Positions 55,801-58,135 of a stretch of DNA of 64,000 nt are shown piece by piece. Position numbers and translations under genes: made by a program. The notes beneath the pieces are model-generated. The model made no database searches, was not told where the DNA came from, and saw only the letters and a program-made list of their open reading frames with translations. Origin of the DNA: Liolophura sinensis (Eukaryota; Mollusca; Polyplacophora; Chitonida; Chitonidae); the NCBI RefSeq assembly GCF_032854445.1, contig NC_088306.1:18569764-18633763 (forward strand), written 5' to 3'. The first letter of the stretch is position 1, and every line of letters starts with the position of its first letter.

Positions 55801-57682
55801 ATATCTTACAGGACTGTTCAAACTCTACTTCCAACTTCTACCTCCAAGTATGTATGCTAAAAGATAAAACAATTTTAGAGGAGCATTTCAGATAATCCTG
55901 CAGATACCTCTGTAATATTATAATAAAGACAACTTATAACAGCCATCTGTTATCTGGTTTCCTTCTTCCTTTTTACCAATACAAAGTATGAGATGAATAC
56001 TTCTTTGTGATACAGATTGAGCTGTCCCACTTTTTTACTACTTTCAGTGACTCTGTCCTCACAAATTTGACACTTTCCAAGTGATCCATTGTGAAATTCT
56101 AGCTTACAACATGAAACTTTAGCAACTTGTGGCAAATTTGCAGAACAAAAAAGCTGCACGGTTCTCTCCCCCTTACGATGTTGTTGATATATTGGCCTCA
56201 GCATACCAAGAACCCACGAGTTTGTATTAAAGAAATTACCTGTTCTGAGTCTAGAACAAACTCCTCTACCACTTGCATTTCTAAATTCAAGTGATCAGCA
56301 ATTATTGCATAAAGATGCCTTTGCAAGGGGTCTATTCTTCCCCGTCTCTGTTCTCTGTTCTCCTTGGCTCTTGCCTGTAACAGATGTCAAAAGCAAGCGC
56401 ATAATCAGATCAAAATTCACTGGAATATGTTATGATCAACATATATAGTGTGGAAAAGGTAAAATCTCAAATTTAATACATGTATGTCTTCAGAATACTC
56501 AGCTGCAAACAATATTCCTGCATGAGAGAGATCAATCAGTAGTTATTACATTAATGAATGTAACATATCTCTAAAATCTATCATATAGCAGTAGTAAATT
56601 TACATATAAAAAATCAATTAACTGTGAGCAAAGTTTGCTCAAATTAAAAACACCCAAACAGCTGCTGTGACATGTAGGTTGTCAAGGCTCAAACAGATTT
56701 CTTCCCAATCAATCAGCTTTGACATTCTCTGATAACGAGGATAAAATAGAACTAAACACTTGTGGGCACCTTGACATTGAAATAATTCATTATTTTAGAA
56801 TTATTATGTGCACTAATACAGAGTCACATGTATTCTGGTTGTAAATATATTGTTTACAACAAAAATGAAAGCTTTAATGTGACATCAATCATCAACAGCA
56901 CCCAATATTATCAAAATCATTTTATATCAAGCCCAACTTAGAATTTAAATACATCAATTTCACTCAGTCAAGAAAGTTAGTGCAGGTGTTTTAGATGTAG
57001 TTTTCTATCATTGTCTTCTACAAGGTGTGCCTGAGTATGTAAACACCCATGAAATAAATAAATAAATAAACTGTCATTTAGTCACATGTAGTTACATGCG
57101 CAAAACAAAAGATGATATTTGTAAATGTGTTAAAAACATAAATTTAAATCTTGAAGACTACATTTACATAACTGTCATATATGGCCACATACCTGTCTTT
57201 CTCTCAATGTTTCTACGCCTACAACATTCCCAACAGTGCTCCTGCGTTTACGTGCAGCAGAGAACAACGCTGATGAGAAATTTTCAGTGATACCATCCTT
57301 AATATCTCCTAACAATGGAGACCCACCCCTCTCAGTTGGCCAGCCTTGCTTAGATGCTCGTCGTACAGCATCCCTAAAACTTAAAGCAAAGGACCAATGC
57401 AAATTTACAATGCAGGGATAAGTAACTGAAATTGTATGTGTGTTAAGTGACTGACTGATTAATTTACTGATTAGTGTTAGATCGCAACATTAGATATATG
57501 AACACTTGCATTCAAAGCACAACTGAGACACAAACATGTAGTTTGGTTATCCACAACTTAAAAACCAGCATGGTACACAATTTGGATACTGATTTCATTA
57601 CTTTGATAGCTTAGAACATTCCTTGCCTCCTTCCATCATCACTGAAAACTAACGACGGCTTCTCTTTGCGCGATTCCATCAT
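110..57682 (-). CDS. DNAH5: Axonemal outer-arm dynein heavy chain, DNAH5/DNAH8 type (54 exons seen, 3' end cut)
   Basis: The product is the ATP-driven motor heavy chain of ciliary and flagellar outer arms (the Chlamydomonas gamma-chain class). The spliced model gives 2757 residues and every exon junction keeps frame. Order: basic N-terminal extension (1-79), conserved tail (about 80-1300), linker (about 1330-1800, with [19 protein letters not shown] and [18 protein letters not shown]), AAA1 P-loop GPAGTGKT (about 1997-2004) with Walker B GCFDEFN (about 2046), AAA2 P-loop GPSGAGKS (about 2279-2286), AAA3 P-loop GEQGTAKT (about 2606-2613) with Walker B FVDD (about 2671-2674). Family members are about 4600 residues, so roughly 60% is here and the gene continues past base 1. 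[15 protein letters not shown] near the end looks closer to DNAH5 than DNAH8, but the two are close paralogues and this invertebrate gene could be co-orthologous to both. The start ATG is inferred from phase agreement with exon 2. Confidence 0.95.
511..536. repeat. (AT)n microsatellite
   Basis: Alternating AT/TA run in intron 53, directly next to the left end of a dispersed repeat. Confidence 0.8.
537..790 (-). mobile_element. Second SINE-like family, copy 1
   Basis: Shares GTCACATTATACTGAC and CTAACCTCTCAGTG-type blocks with copies near 51030 and 60262. The right end (745-786), read on the minus strand, looks like a tRNA A box (TGGCCTAATGG), so this is probably a tRNA-headed SINE. Lies in intron 53. 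Confidence 0.65.
888..1140 (-). mobile_element. tRNA-derived SINE, old copy
   Basis: Tail-to-head copy of the main SINE: tail at 890-950 (GATTGGTGTTTTAC), degenerate head near 1100-1135. Diverged; no clear target duplication. Only about 50 bases from exon 53. Confidence 0.75.
1189..1311 (-). CDS. DNAH5: DNAH5-like exon 53 (AAA3 Walker B)
   Basis: Residues 2646-2686, phase 0. [20 protein letters not shown] has the AAA3 Walker B (Asp-Asp at about 2673-2674), then [11 protein letters not shown]. Confidence 0.98.
1746..2032 (-). mobile_element. SINE with a second truncated SINE inserted
   Basis: Outer copy tail at 1746-1891. A second tail-only copy occupies 1906-2018 and is flanked by a 14-base direct repeat CTGTTCACATGTGA (1892-1905 and 2019-2032), the signature of target-primed insertion. 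Confidence 0.8.
2062..2177. mobile_element. Short MITE with 23-bp inverted ends
   Basis: GGGGCCACTTTCACAAAACT at the left end is mirrored by AGTTTTGTGAAAGTGGCCCC at the right end; about 116 bases in all. Ends within 60 bases of exon 52. Superfamily unknown. Confidence 0.8.
2231..2365 (-). CDS. DNAH5: DNAH5-like exon 52 (AAA3 P-loop)
   Basis: Residues 2601-2645. [20 protein letters not shown] carries Walker A of AAA3 (about 2606-2613); ends [13 protein letters not shown]. Confidence 0.98.
2882..3094. mobile_element. Palindromic MITE family, copy A
   Basis: Left end GGATCACAAAGCGAT and right end (reverse complement) GCATCACACAGCGATCTTAG form long imperfect terminal inverted repeats; same family as copies at 9085, 11774 and 29716. 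Confidence 0.7.
3156..3298 (-). CDS. DNAH5: DNAH5-like exon 51
   Basis: Residues 2553-2600. [20 protein letters not shown] leads into AAA3; donor AAG/GTGAGG. Confidence 0.97.
3632..3866 (-). CDS. DNAH5: DNAH5-like exon 50
   Basis: Residues 2475-2552 plus one base. [20 protein letters not shown] then [20 protein letters not shown]. The last stretch resembles DNAH5 ([11 protein letters not shown]) more than DNAH8 as I recall them. Confidence 0.96.
4122..4262 (-). CDS. DNAH5: DNAH5-like exon 49
   Basis: Residues 2428-2474, phase 0. [20 protein letters not shown] and [10 protein letters not shown] fit the AAA2 large-to-small domain link of DNAH5. Confidence 0.95.
4982..5223 (-). CDS. DNAH5: DNAH5-like exon 48 (AAA2 core)
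   Basis: Residues 2347-2427. [20 protein letters not shown] is the AAA2 Walker B region, which lacks the catalytic Glu (LDGP), as usual in dyneins. Then [17 protein letters not shown] and [18 protein letters not shown]. Confidence 0.98.
5489..5735 (-). CDS. DNAH5: DNAH5-like exon 47 (AAA2 P-loop)
   Basis: Residues 2265-2346 plus one base. Walker A of AAA2 is GPSGAGKS (about 2279-2286); Ser replaces the Thr I recall for vertebrates, a permitted P-loop change. Also [20 protein letters not shown] and [11 protein letters not shown]. Confidence 0.98.
6513..6674 (-). CDS. DNAH5: DNAH5-like exon 46
   Basis: Residues 2211-2264, phase 0. [20 protein letters not shown] and [17 protein letters not shown] link AAA1 to AAA2. 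Confidence 0.97.
7075..7096. repeat. (AT)n microsatellite
   Basis: Perfect AT run in intron 45. Confidence 0.8.
7342..7476 (-). CDS. DNAH5: DNAH5-like exon 45
   Basis: Residues 2166-2210, phase 0. [20 protein letters not shown] includes the AAA1 sensor II arginine region; ends MNLSKL. Donor CTT/GTCAGT. Confidence 0.97.
7813..7920 (-). CDS. DNAH5: DNAH5-like exon 44
   Basis: Residues 2130-2165, phase 0. Contains [20 protein letters not shown] and LCEEQLSKQ, the helical lid of AAA1. Confidence 0.97.
8385..8471 (-). CDS. DNAH5: DNAH5-like exon 43
   Basis: Residues 2101-2129, phase 0. [19 protein letters not shown] is the sensor I region of AAA1; ends AMMVPDRQ. Confidence 0.97.
8744..8931 (-). 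CDS. DNAH5: DNAH5-like exon 42 (AAA1 Walker B)
   Basis: Residues 2038-2100. [20 protein letters not shown] holds Walker B (Asp about 2049, Glu about 2050). Ends [10 protein letters not shown] at GTAATC. Confidence 0.98.
9085..9308. mobile_element. Palindromic MITE family, copy B
   Basis: Left CACAAAGCGATCCTAGACTT mirrors right AGTCTAAGATCACTTTTTGA. About 224 bases inside intron 41, nearly half of that intron. Confidence 0.75.
9484..9662 (-). CDS. DNAH5: DNAH5-like exon 41 (AAA1 P-loop)
   Basis: Residues 1978-2037 plus one base. Carries Walker A of the main ATPase site, [15 protein letters not shown] (P-loop at about 1997-2004), then [18 protein letters not shown]. All catalytic P-loop residues are present. 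Confidence 0.98.
9690..9951 (-). mobile_element. Full-length tRNA-derived SINE
   Basis: Complete 262-base copy: tail (TTTATTTGATTGGTG...), body, and tRNA-like head (read on minus: GGCCTCCGTGGCTCAGTTGG as A box; GAGTTCAAGTCC as B box). Flanked by a perfect 14-base duplication AGTTATTACTACAT at 9676-9689 and 9952-9965. Good reference copy for the family. Confidence 0.93.
10072..10227 (-). mobile_element. Variant SINE fragment with CAGTAGTCAGG body
   Basis: TTATTTATATGAATGGTGGT tail followed by GACAGTAGTCAGGTTAATGA, the body seen also at 23945, 33860 and 57968. The 61-bp array begins inside its right part. Confidence 0.55.
10228..10835. repeat. 61-bp minisatellite, about 10 units
   Basis: GGTATCGCAC recurs at 10254 and then every 61 bases to 10803. 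Units are nearly identical. The C/A variant (CACCCG versus CACACG) is A in units 4 and 8 and, with extra changes, 10, giving a 4-unit (244-base) periodicity. Non-coding, in intron 40. Confidence 0.97.
11047..11090. repeat. (TA)n microsatellite
   Basis: About 22 TA units in intron 40, 68 bases from exon 40. Confidence 0.9.
11158..11330 (-). CDS. DNAH5: DNAH5-like exon 40
   Basis: Residues 1921-1977 plus two bases. Contains [15 protein letters not shown] and [14 protein letters not shown], the entry to AAA1. Donor AG/GTGCGT. Confidence 0.97.
11774..11994. mobile_element. Palindromic MITE family, copy C
   Basis: Left ACGAAGCAATCTTAGACT and right AGTCTAAGATTGCTTCAT are close inverted repeats; interior shares GCTGAAATTTGTTTTA with copy B. 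Confidence 0.8.
12028..12046. repeat. Poly(A) tract
   Basis: A-run beside copy C of the MITE, in intron 39; may be length-variable. Confidence 0.7.
12225..12449 (-). CDS. DNAH5: DNAH5-like exon 39
   Basis: Residues 1846-1920, phase 0. Contains [15 protein letters not shown] and [20 protein letters not shown], highly conserved. Donor CTG/GTCAGT. Confidence 0.97.
12875..13036 (-). CDS. DNAH5: DNAH5-like exon 38
   Basis: Residues 1792-1845, phase 0. Contains [20 protein letters not shown] (GNVE.WL..L) and ends FLNSYPAQ. Confidence 0.96.
13925..14191 (+). mobile_element. Full-length tRNA-derived SINE
   Basis: Head GGGCCTCCGTGGCTCAGTTG, B-box-like GAGTTCAAGTCC, body, and (AAAT)n tail. Flanked by AAAGCATCYAG at 13914-13924 and 14192-14202. 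About 97 bases from exon 37, opposite to the gene. Confidence 0.92.
14289..14393 (-). CDS. DNAH5: DNAH5-like exon 37
   Basis: Residues 1757-1791, phase 0. [15 protein letters not shown] and SKEGEMIP match the end of the linker, before the first AAA module. Confidence 0.95.
14481..15543. mobile_element. Mariner-like non-autonomous element
   Basis: Ends CAGTCAAACCTG and CAGGTTTGACTG are perfect 12-base terminal inverted repeats, with TA on both sides (14479-14480 and 15544-15545), the Tc1/mariner/pogo target. GTGGCCGC-type motifs sit in both subterminal regions. About 1.06 kb, no transposase recognisable. Confidence 0.75.
16142..16244 (-). CDS. DNAH5: DNAH5-like exon 36
   Basis: Residues 1722-1756. 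Contains [20 protein letters not shown], a universal dynein linker signature. Confidence 0.97.
16303..16690 (+). repeat. Direct duplication with tRNA-like core
   Basis: Two copies (about 16310-16440 and 16570-16690) share TACCTCTGAGC, GGAATTTCC and GTAGAAGCATGGAC. The first has a B-box-like GGTTCAAACC. Probably a third tRNA-derived SINE family in tandem. Confidence 0.55.
17058..17221 (-). CDS. DNAH5: DNAH5-like exon 35
   Basis: Residues 1668-1721 plus two bases. Contains [20 protein letters not shown], the linker helix before YLE.KR. Confidence 0.96.
17490..17530 (+). other. G-rich potential G-quadruplex
   Basis: Runs of 4-5 G separated by short loops (GGGGGTGGGGGTGAGGGG, then GGGGGTGGG) on the plus strand, in intron 34; unusual for this AT-rich window. 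Confidence 0.5.
18130..18283 (-). CDS. DNAH5: DNAH5-like exon 34
   Basis: Residues 1616-1667. Contains [20 protein letters not shown], one of the most conserved linker motifs of outer-arm chains. Confidence 0.97.
18438..18637 (-). CDS. DNAH5: DNAH5-like exon 33
   Basis: Residues 1550-1615 plus two bases. Contains [19 protein letters not shown] and [14 protein letters not shown] of the linker. Joins exon 32 across the hAT-bearing intron with correct phase. Confidence 0.95.
18797..19018. mobile_element. Mirrored pair of SINE tails
   Basis: A minus-oriented tail (18797-18885) is followed by a plus-oriented tail (about 18891-19018), so the A/T-rich ends face outward and the tRNA heads are missing. 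The RNA could fold into a long hairpin. Confidence 0.75.
19308..23696 (-). mobile_element. hAT-like DNA transposon, about 4.4 kb
   Basis: Left end CAGGTTCCCACT and right end (reverse complement) CAGGGTTCCCACT form hAT-type terminal inverted repeats; both ends carry repeated TTCCCTGA motifs. It encloses a broken BED/hAT transposase on the minus strand. No exact 8-base target duplication: ACTTAAAA left, TAAAAACA right. Inserted in the intron between exons 32 and 33. Confidence 0.8.
20085..22485 (-). pseudogene. Broken BED-finger hAT-family transposase
   Basis: Reads as one ~780-residue protein type common in invertebrate and fish genomes: BED-like zinc finger ([13 protein letters not shown], then paired His), RNase-H-like catalytic region ([25 protein letters not shown]), and hAT C-terminal dimerisation motif [15 protein letters not shown], ending in a charged coiled-coil-like tail. 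Lesions: frameshifts near 22473 (A-run), 22335, 21885 and 20390, and an in-frame TAA at 21061-21063. The few lesions imply recent inactivation. Function as a host gene is unlikely in this copy. Confidence 0.88.
24001..24183. repeat. 23-bp minisatellite, about 8 units
   Basis: GAGTGC recurs at 24001, 24024, 24047, 24070 and on at 23-base steps; unit core GCCGGCAGTAAACCCACTA. Begins inside a SINE-like body (GTCAGGTTTACGGGTGGA at about 23968). Confidence 0.93.
24434..24680 (+). mobile_element. tRNA-derived SINE
   Basis: Head GTGGCTGAGGAGGTTAGTGT is degenerate; body TCATGCTGGCTTCCTCTCC and tail are clear. Ends about 45 bases from exon 32. Confidence 0.8.
24728..24968 (-). CDS. DNAH5: DNAH5-like exon 32
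   Basis: Residues 1469-1549. Contains [20 protein letters not shown] and [16 protein letters not shown], strongly conserved linker sequence. The largest intron (6.1 kb) follows. Confidence 0.96.
25961..26199 (-). CDS. DNAH5: DNAH5-like exon 31
   Basis: Residues 1390-1468 plus two bases. Contains [15 protein letters not shown] and [20 protein letters not shown] of the linker. Donor is the weaker AG/GTCACT. Confidence 0.95.
26490..26770 (-). mobile_element. Two old SINE tail fragments
   Basis: TCTGATTGGTTTTTTACATC at about 26507, and GATTTGATTGTACTTAAACA at about 26692 with GCGGTCAGCGTGATGG. Both strongly diverged; intron 30. Confidence 0.55.
27085..27147 (-). CDS. DNAH5: DNAH5-like exon 30
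   Basis: Residues 1369-1389, the smallest of the 54 regular exons apart from exon 1. [20 protein letters not shown] matches the conserved GPM..G..P.EA.DRL motif. Confidence 0.95.
27976..28089 (-). CDS. DNAH5: DNAH5-like exon 29
   Basis: Residues 1331-1368, phase 0. Contains [20 protein letters not shown], matching L.P.FK.EL...V..F. of the linker domain. Confidence 0.95.
28285..28389 (-). CDS. DNAH5: DNAH5-like exon 28
   Basis: Residues 1296-1330, phase 0. Contains [16 protein letters not shown], the start of the linker-proximal helix. Confidence 0.95.
28670..28746 (-). mobile_element. Diverged SINE tail fragment
   Basis: AATGCCATACTCAAGCTTTT matches the SINE tail, then degenerates; intron 27. 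Confidence 0.45.
28935..29170 (-). CDS. DNAH5: DNAH5-like exon 27
   Basis: Residues 1217-1295. Contains [20 protein letters not shown] and [20 protein letters not shown], two hallmarks of the region just before the linker. Confidence 0.96.
29421..29657 (+). mobile_element. tRNA-derived SINE, near full length
   Basis: GGGCCTCCGTGGCTCAGTTG head, body with a small deletion near the B box, and (AAAT)n tail. Intron 26. Confidence 0.9.
29716..29960. mobile_element. Palindromic MITE family, copy D
   Basis: CCCCAGGATGACAAAACTG at the left and AGCTTCATGATCCTGGGG at the right are imperfect inverted ends, with the shared CTTAGACTT-type subterminal. The most diverged of the four. Confidence 0.65.
30564..30690 (-). 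CDS. DNAH5: DNAH5-like exon 26
   Basis: Residues 1175-1216 plus one base. Contains [18 protein letters not shown] and the GPVELVT turn. Confidence 0.94.
31369..31553 (-). CDS. DNAH5: DNAH5-like exon 25
   Basis: Residues 1113-1174. Contains [20 protein letters not shown], the conserved NYYK.V.E.KEI motif; ends RDDTVA before GTAAGA. Confidence 0.95.
32241..32382 (-). CDS. DNAH5: DNAH5-like exon 24
   Basis: Residues 1066-1112 plus one base. Contains [20 protein letters not shown] and KGVYQWG, matching L.P.L.D.Q..I......V.KGV..W. Confidence 0.95.
32725..32827 (+). mobile_element. SINE tail fragment
   Basis: GAAATATTCTTGAGTATGGT followed by an (AAAT)n-like end; intron 23. Confidence 0.75.
32899..33001 (-). 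CDS. DNAH5: DNAH5-like exon 23
   Basis: Residues 1031-1065. Ser-rich stretch followed by [13 protein letters not shown], the conserved TLAIPN motif. Confidence 0.93.
33555..33690 (-). mobile_element. SINE tail fragment
   Basis: (TTTA)n then TACGCCGTACTCAAGAATGT and GGTGGGAGGAAACC; head missing. Intron 22. Confidence 0.8.
34047..34814 (+). mobile_element. piggyBac-like non-autonomous element
   Basis: Flanked by TTAA (34043-34046, 34815-34818), the piggyBac target. Ends CTCATTTGCT and AGCGAATGAG are near-perfect inverted repeats; subterminal palindromes GCGGCTCAAGCCGC and GCGGCTTGAGCTGC. The interior has a basic stretch ([18 protein letters not shown]) and, in another frame, an acidic one ([20 protein letters not shown]), like a transposase N-terminus; the catalytic core is absent. 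Confidence 0.8.
35104..35137. other. Perfect 15-bp inverted repeat
   Basis: AGTGACTTTAAACTG and CAGTTTAAAGTCACT with a 4-base loop, at the right edge of the 74-bp array where a unit end is copied in reverse. Confidence 0.85.
35297..35492 (-). CDS. DNAH5: DNAH5-like exon 22
   Basis: Residues 966-1030 plus two bases. Starts with an acidic, Ser/Glu-rich stretch ([15 protein letters not shown]), a variable loop in the family, then an amphipathic helix ending [13 protein letters not shown]. Confidence 0.93.
35648..35730 (+). mobile_element. SINE tail fragment
   Basis: GAAGTGAAATATTTG and TCGAGTACGGCATAACAAAC match a degraded tail in plus orientation; intron after exon 21. Confidence 0.55.
36657..36668 (-). 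CDS. DNAH5: Putative 12-nt micro-exon 21a of the DNAH5-like gene
   Basis: GCCTGGCTGAAG is framed by an excellent acceptor (TTTTTTCTTGCAG) and a consensus donor (GTAAGT). Twelve bases keep the phase between exons 21 and 22 and would insert Gly-Leu-Ala-Glu. The intron to exon 21 would be 50 bases, short for animals but itself fully intron-like. It may be constitutive or alternatively used; inferred from sequence only. Confidence 0.55.
36719..36860 (-). CDS. DNAH5: DNAH5-like exon 21
   Basis: Residues 919-965 plus one base. Contains [17 protein letters not shown]. Strong donor GTAAGT; a putative micro-exon follows only 50 bases downstream. Confidence 0.93.
37107..37223 (-). CDS. DNAH5: DNAH5-like exon 20
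   Basis: Residues 880-918, phase 0. Reads [20 protein letters not shown] and ends in LDYSE before GTATGT. Confidence 0.94.
37285..37641 (-). mobile_element. SINE inserted into an older SINE
   Basis: A nearly complete copy (37334-37564) is bounded by the duplication TCATTTGAATGA (37322-37333 and 37565-37576). The flanks, CTTATTTATTTCTATGACTG on the left and GGTGGGAGGAAACTGG on the right, are halves of an earlier diverged SINE in the same orientation. Confidence 0.88.
37738..37790 (-). mobile_element. Short variant SINE remnant
   Basis: CATTTATTTGATTAGTGGTT runs directly into TTTATGGGTGGAGG, so the middle of the tail is deleted; intron 19. Confidence 0.45.
38098..38214 (-). CDS. DNAH5: DNAH5-like exon 19
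   Basis: Residues 841-879, phase 0. Contains [19 protein letters not shown], the conserved L.PGL...TW.S motif. Confidence 0.95.
38751..38777. other. Perfect 11-bp hairpin
   Basis: GTGTATACCAG and CTGGTATACAC separated by five bases (ATAAA); intron 18. Confidence 0.7.
39388..39738. repeat. Degenerate A-rich tandem repeat, ~120-bp unit
   Basis: GGAGCTAAAAAAAA-AGCTTAACC and TGTGCATTTACACACCATAC recur about every 120 bases, each unit built from two ~60-bp halves. Three or so units in intron 18. Confidence 0.75.
40070..40410 (+). mobile_element. LINE-like 3' tail
   Basis: A G/C-rich hairpin (CCAGCCAGCAGGGGAA with TTCTCCTGCTGGTTGG, 40111-40181) is followed by AGATCAGTTTCATTGTAAAT, GAGCTACCGTTGATAAATA and an (ATT)n end, like the 3' end of non-LTR retrotransposons. 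No reverse transcriptase here, so 5'-truncated. Confidence 0.5.
40683..40763 (-). CDS. DNAH5: DNAH5-like exon 18
   Basis: Residues 814-840, phase 0. [20 protein letters not shown] continues the tail helices; an (AT)n tract lies just upstream in intron 17. Confidence 0.92.
40816..40872. repeat. (AT)n microsatellite
   Basis: Two AT blocks with a GT interruption, about 50 bases upstream of the exon 18 acceptor in intron 17. Confidence 0.9.
41281..41468 (-). CDS. DNAH5: DNAH5-like exon 17
   Basis: Residues 751-813. Contains [20 protein letters not shown], matching the conserved VN.DP.I..L.RE motif. Confidence 0.95.
42091..42229 (-). CDS. DNAH5: DNAH5-like exon 16
   Basis: Residues 705-750 plus one base. 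Contains [20 protein letters not shown], a conserved DHC_N1 segment. Confidence 0.95.
43259..43378 (-). CDS. DNAH5: DNAH5-like exon 15
   Basis: Residues 665-704, phase 0. Contains [20 protein letters not shown], the conserved PP.AG.I.W.R.L..RI motif of dynein tails. Donor ATG/GTGAGG. Confidence 0.96.
44047..44140 (-). CDS. DNAH5: DNAH5-like exon 14
   Basis: Residues 633-664. Completes the split Arg and reads [19 protein letters not shown], matching the family; donor AAG/GTAGAT. Confidence 0.93.
44701..44777 (-). CDS. DNAH5: DNAH5-like exon 13
   Basis: Residues 608-632 plus two bases, donor AG/GTATAA. Contains [16 protein letters not shown]. Confidence 0.92.
45271..45468 (-). CDS. DNAH5: DNAH5-like exon 12
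   Basis: Residues 542-607, phase 0. Contains [18 protein letters not shown], the conserved DQRK..F..DY..F motif. Confidence 0.96.
46353..46601 (-). CDS. DNAH5: DNAH5-like exon 11
   Basis: Residues 459-541, phase 0; the longest exon in the window. Contains [19 protein letters not shown], a diagnostic DHC_N1 motif. Confidence 0.96.
47573..47680 (-). CDS. DNAH5: DNAH5-like exon 10
   Basis: Residues 423-458, phase 0. Contains [15 protein letters not shown], the conserved YYNTSE motif of DHC_N1. Confidence 0.95.
48482..48595 (-). CDS. DNAH5: DNAH5-like exon 9
   Basis: Residues 385-422, phase 0. Contains [20 protein letters not shown], strongly conserved in the family. Confidence 0.95.
49715..49891 (-). 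CDS. DNAH5: DNAH5-like exon 8
   Basis: Residues 326-384, phase 0. Contains [20 protein letters not shown], the start of the DHC_N1 tail domain. Confidence 0.95.
50003..50175 (-). mobile_element. Diverged SINE, head missing
   Basis: TTTATTTAATTCATGTTTTA then ACTCAAGAATATTTTCACTT and GCAGTTAGACCTTCC; the tRNA part is lost. Intron 7. Confidence 0.75.
50521..50690 (-). CDS. DNAH5: DNAH5-like exon 7
   Basis: Residues 269-325. Ends [15 protein letters not shown] before GTGAGC, a conserved tail helix in DNAH5. Confidence 0.94.
50848..50928 (-). mobile_element. SINE tail fragment
   Basis: TTATTTGATTGGTGTTTTAC to CAATATGGTGGGAGG; well conserved but truncated, followed by (GAAT)n. Intron 6. Confidence 0.8.
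51030..51215 (-). mobile_element. Second SINE-like family, copy 2
   Basis: GTGTCTTCTTGTGG, GCGAGTCCATGCCGCCGAAG and GTCACATTATACTGACTCC match copies at 537 and 60262. The tRNA-like end is missing. Confidence 0.7.
52872..52987 (+). mobile_element. 5'-truncated SINE with target duplication
   Basis: Tail half only (CCAGCAACCCACAGATGG onward) with (AAAT)n end, flanked by AAAACTATTTG at 52861-52871 and 52988-52998. A clean truncated insertion in intron 6. Confidence 0.88.
53234..53423 (-). CDS. DNAH5: DNAH5-like exon 6
   Basis: Residues 206-268 plus one base. Starts [18 protein letters not shown]. Two overlapping donors are possible (GTGTAA and GTAAGT); phase with exon 7 selects GTAAGT at 53228-53233. 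Confidence 0.93.
53983..54125 (-). mobile_element. SINE body fragment
   Basis: GTGGCCAGCATTATCGTAGG through GCGAGATGCTCCTGGGTCAC: body and part of the head without the tail; intron 5. Confidence 0.65.
55199..55350 (-). CDS. DNAH5: DNAH5-like exon 5
   Basis: Residues 155-205. Acceptor TTTCAG, donor GAT/GTAAGT. Contains [20 protein letters not shown], the conserved LTG..FIR segment of the tail start. Confidence 0.93.
55690..55780 (-). CDS. DNAH5: DNAH5-like exon 4
   Basis: Residues 125-154 plus one base (donor phase 1, AAG/GTAAAA). Contains [19 protein letters not shown], typical of the family N-terminus. Confidence 0.92.
56240..56374 (-). CDS. DNAH5: DNAH5-like exon 3
   Basis: Residues 80-124, phase 0 at both ends, acceptor TTACAG, donor CAG/GTAATT. 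Contains [17 protein letters not shown], matching the conserved N-terminal helix of DNAH5/8 chains. Confidence 0.9.
57025..57070 (+). mobile_element. SINE tail remnant
   Basis: TGAGTATGTAAACACCCATG followed by (AAAT)n, in intron 2. Confidence 0.5.
57193..57373 (-). CDS. DNAH5: DNAH5-like exon 2
   Basis: Residues 19-79. Acceptor TTTTAG with a pyrimidine-rich tract; donor CAG/GTATGT. Basic and low in similarity to vertebrate heavy chains: RRAS and ARKRRST motifs suggest kinase sites. This is the N-terminal extension, ahead of the conserved tail. Confidence 0.85.
57627..57682 (-). CDS. DNAH5: DNAH5-like exon 1 (start codon, probable)
   Basis: Two consecutive ATGs (57680-57682 and 57677-57679) open residues [18 protein letters not shown] plus two bases of the next codon. 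No GT donor fits; AG followed by GCAAGG at 57621-57628 is a good GC-type donor. It leaves phase 2, exactly what exon 2 needs, joining to Arg19. An untranslated upstream exon cannot be excluded. Confidence 0.6.
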
Positions 57683-57959
57683 AATTTTTGTACTTCATAT
57701 AGTGTCTTAGTCCTTTAGTGGTTTGTGTTAAATGTGGTCTGCGGAATTGGCCTTGCAATTACTGGCCTAGAATTTTCCATTTTGGTTGCAGGGATCAAAA
57801 CGTTCCATATTTTTCAGCTCTTCAAAGTGATGACATCAATAAACAGTGCTGTCATCCAATATGATGTAAAGCTGTCTAATGTATTAATGTTTTTTACATT
57901 TAGCTAAAACAACATGGAAGTGGATAAAATATAACAAAAACATTTATCATTTATGACCA

Positions 57960-58135
57960 AATGCAATAATAGCAGTCAGGTTTGTGGGTGGAGGAAACCA
58001 GAGTACTTGGTGCAAATCACTGACCTTCACCAGGCACCAGACAAAGCTCTGACTTAAAGGCTGGCCTCACAACTAAAATGATACCACTACACATGGAAGT
58101 GAAATGTTCTCGAGCATAATGCAGAACGTCAGTCA
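57960..58135 (-). mobile_element. Variant SINE body (CAGTCAGG type)
   Basis: AGCAGTCAGGTTTGTGGGTG and CACTGACCTTCACCAGGCAC. It is the unexpanded counterpart of the bodies from which the 23-bp, 61-bp and 74-bp arrays appear to start. Upstream of exon 1. Confidence 0.5.

Noticed and set aside
57695-57701. TATA box (TATATGA) for the dynein gene
   Set aside because: It sits only 13-19 bases before the ATG, too close for a TATA-driven start that includes this codon.
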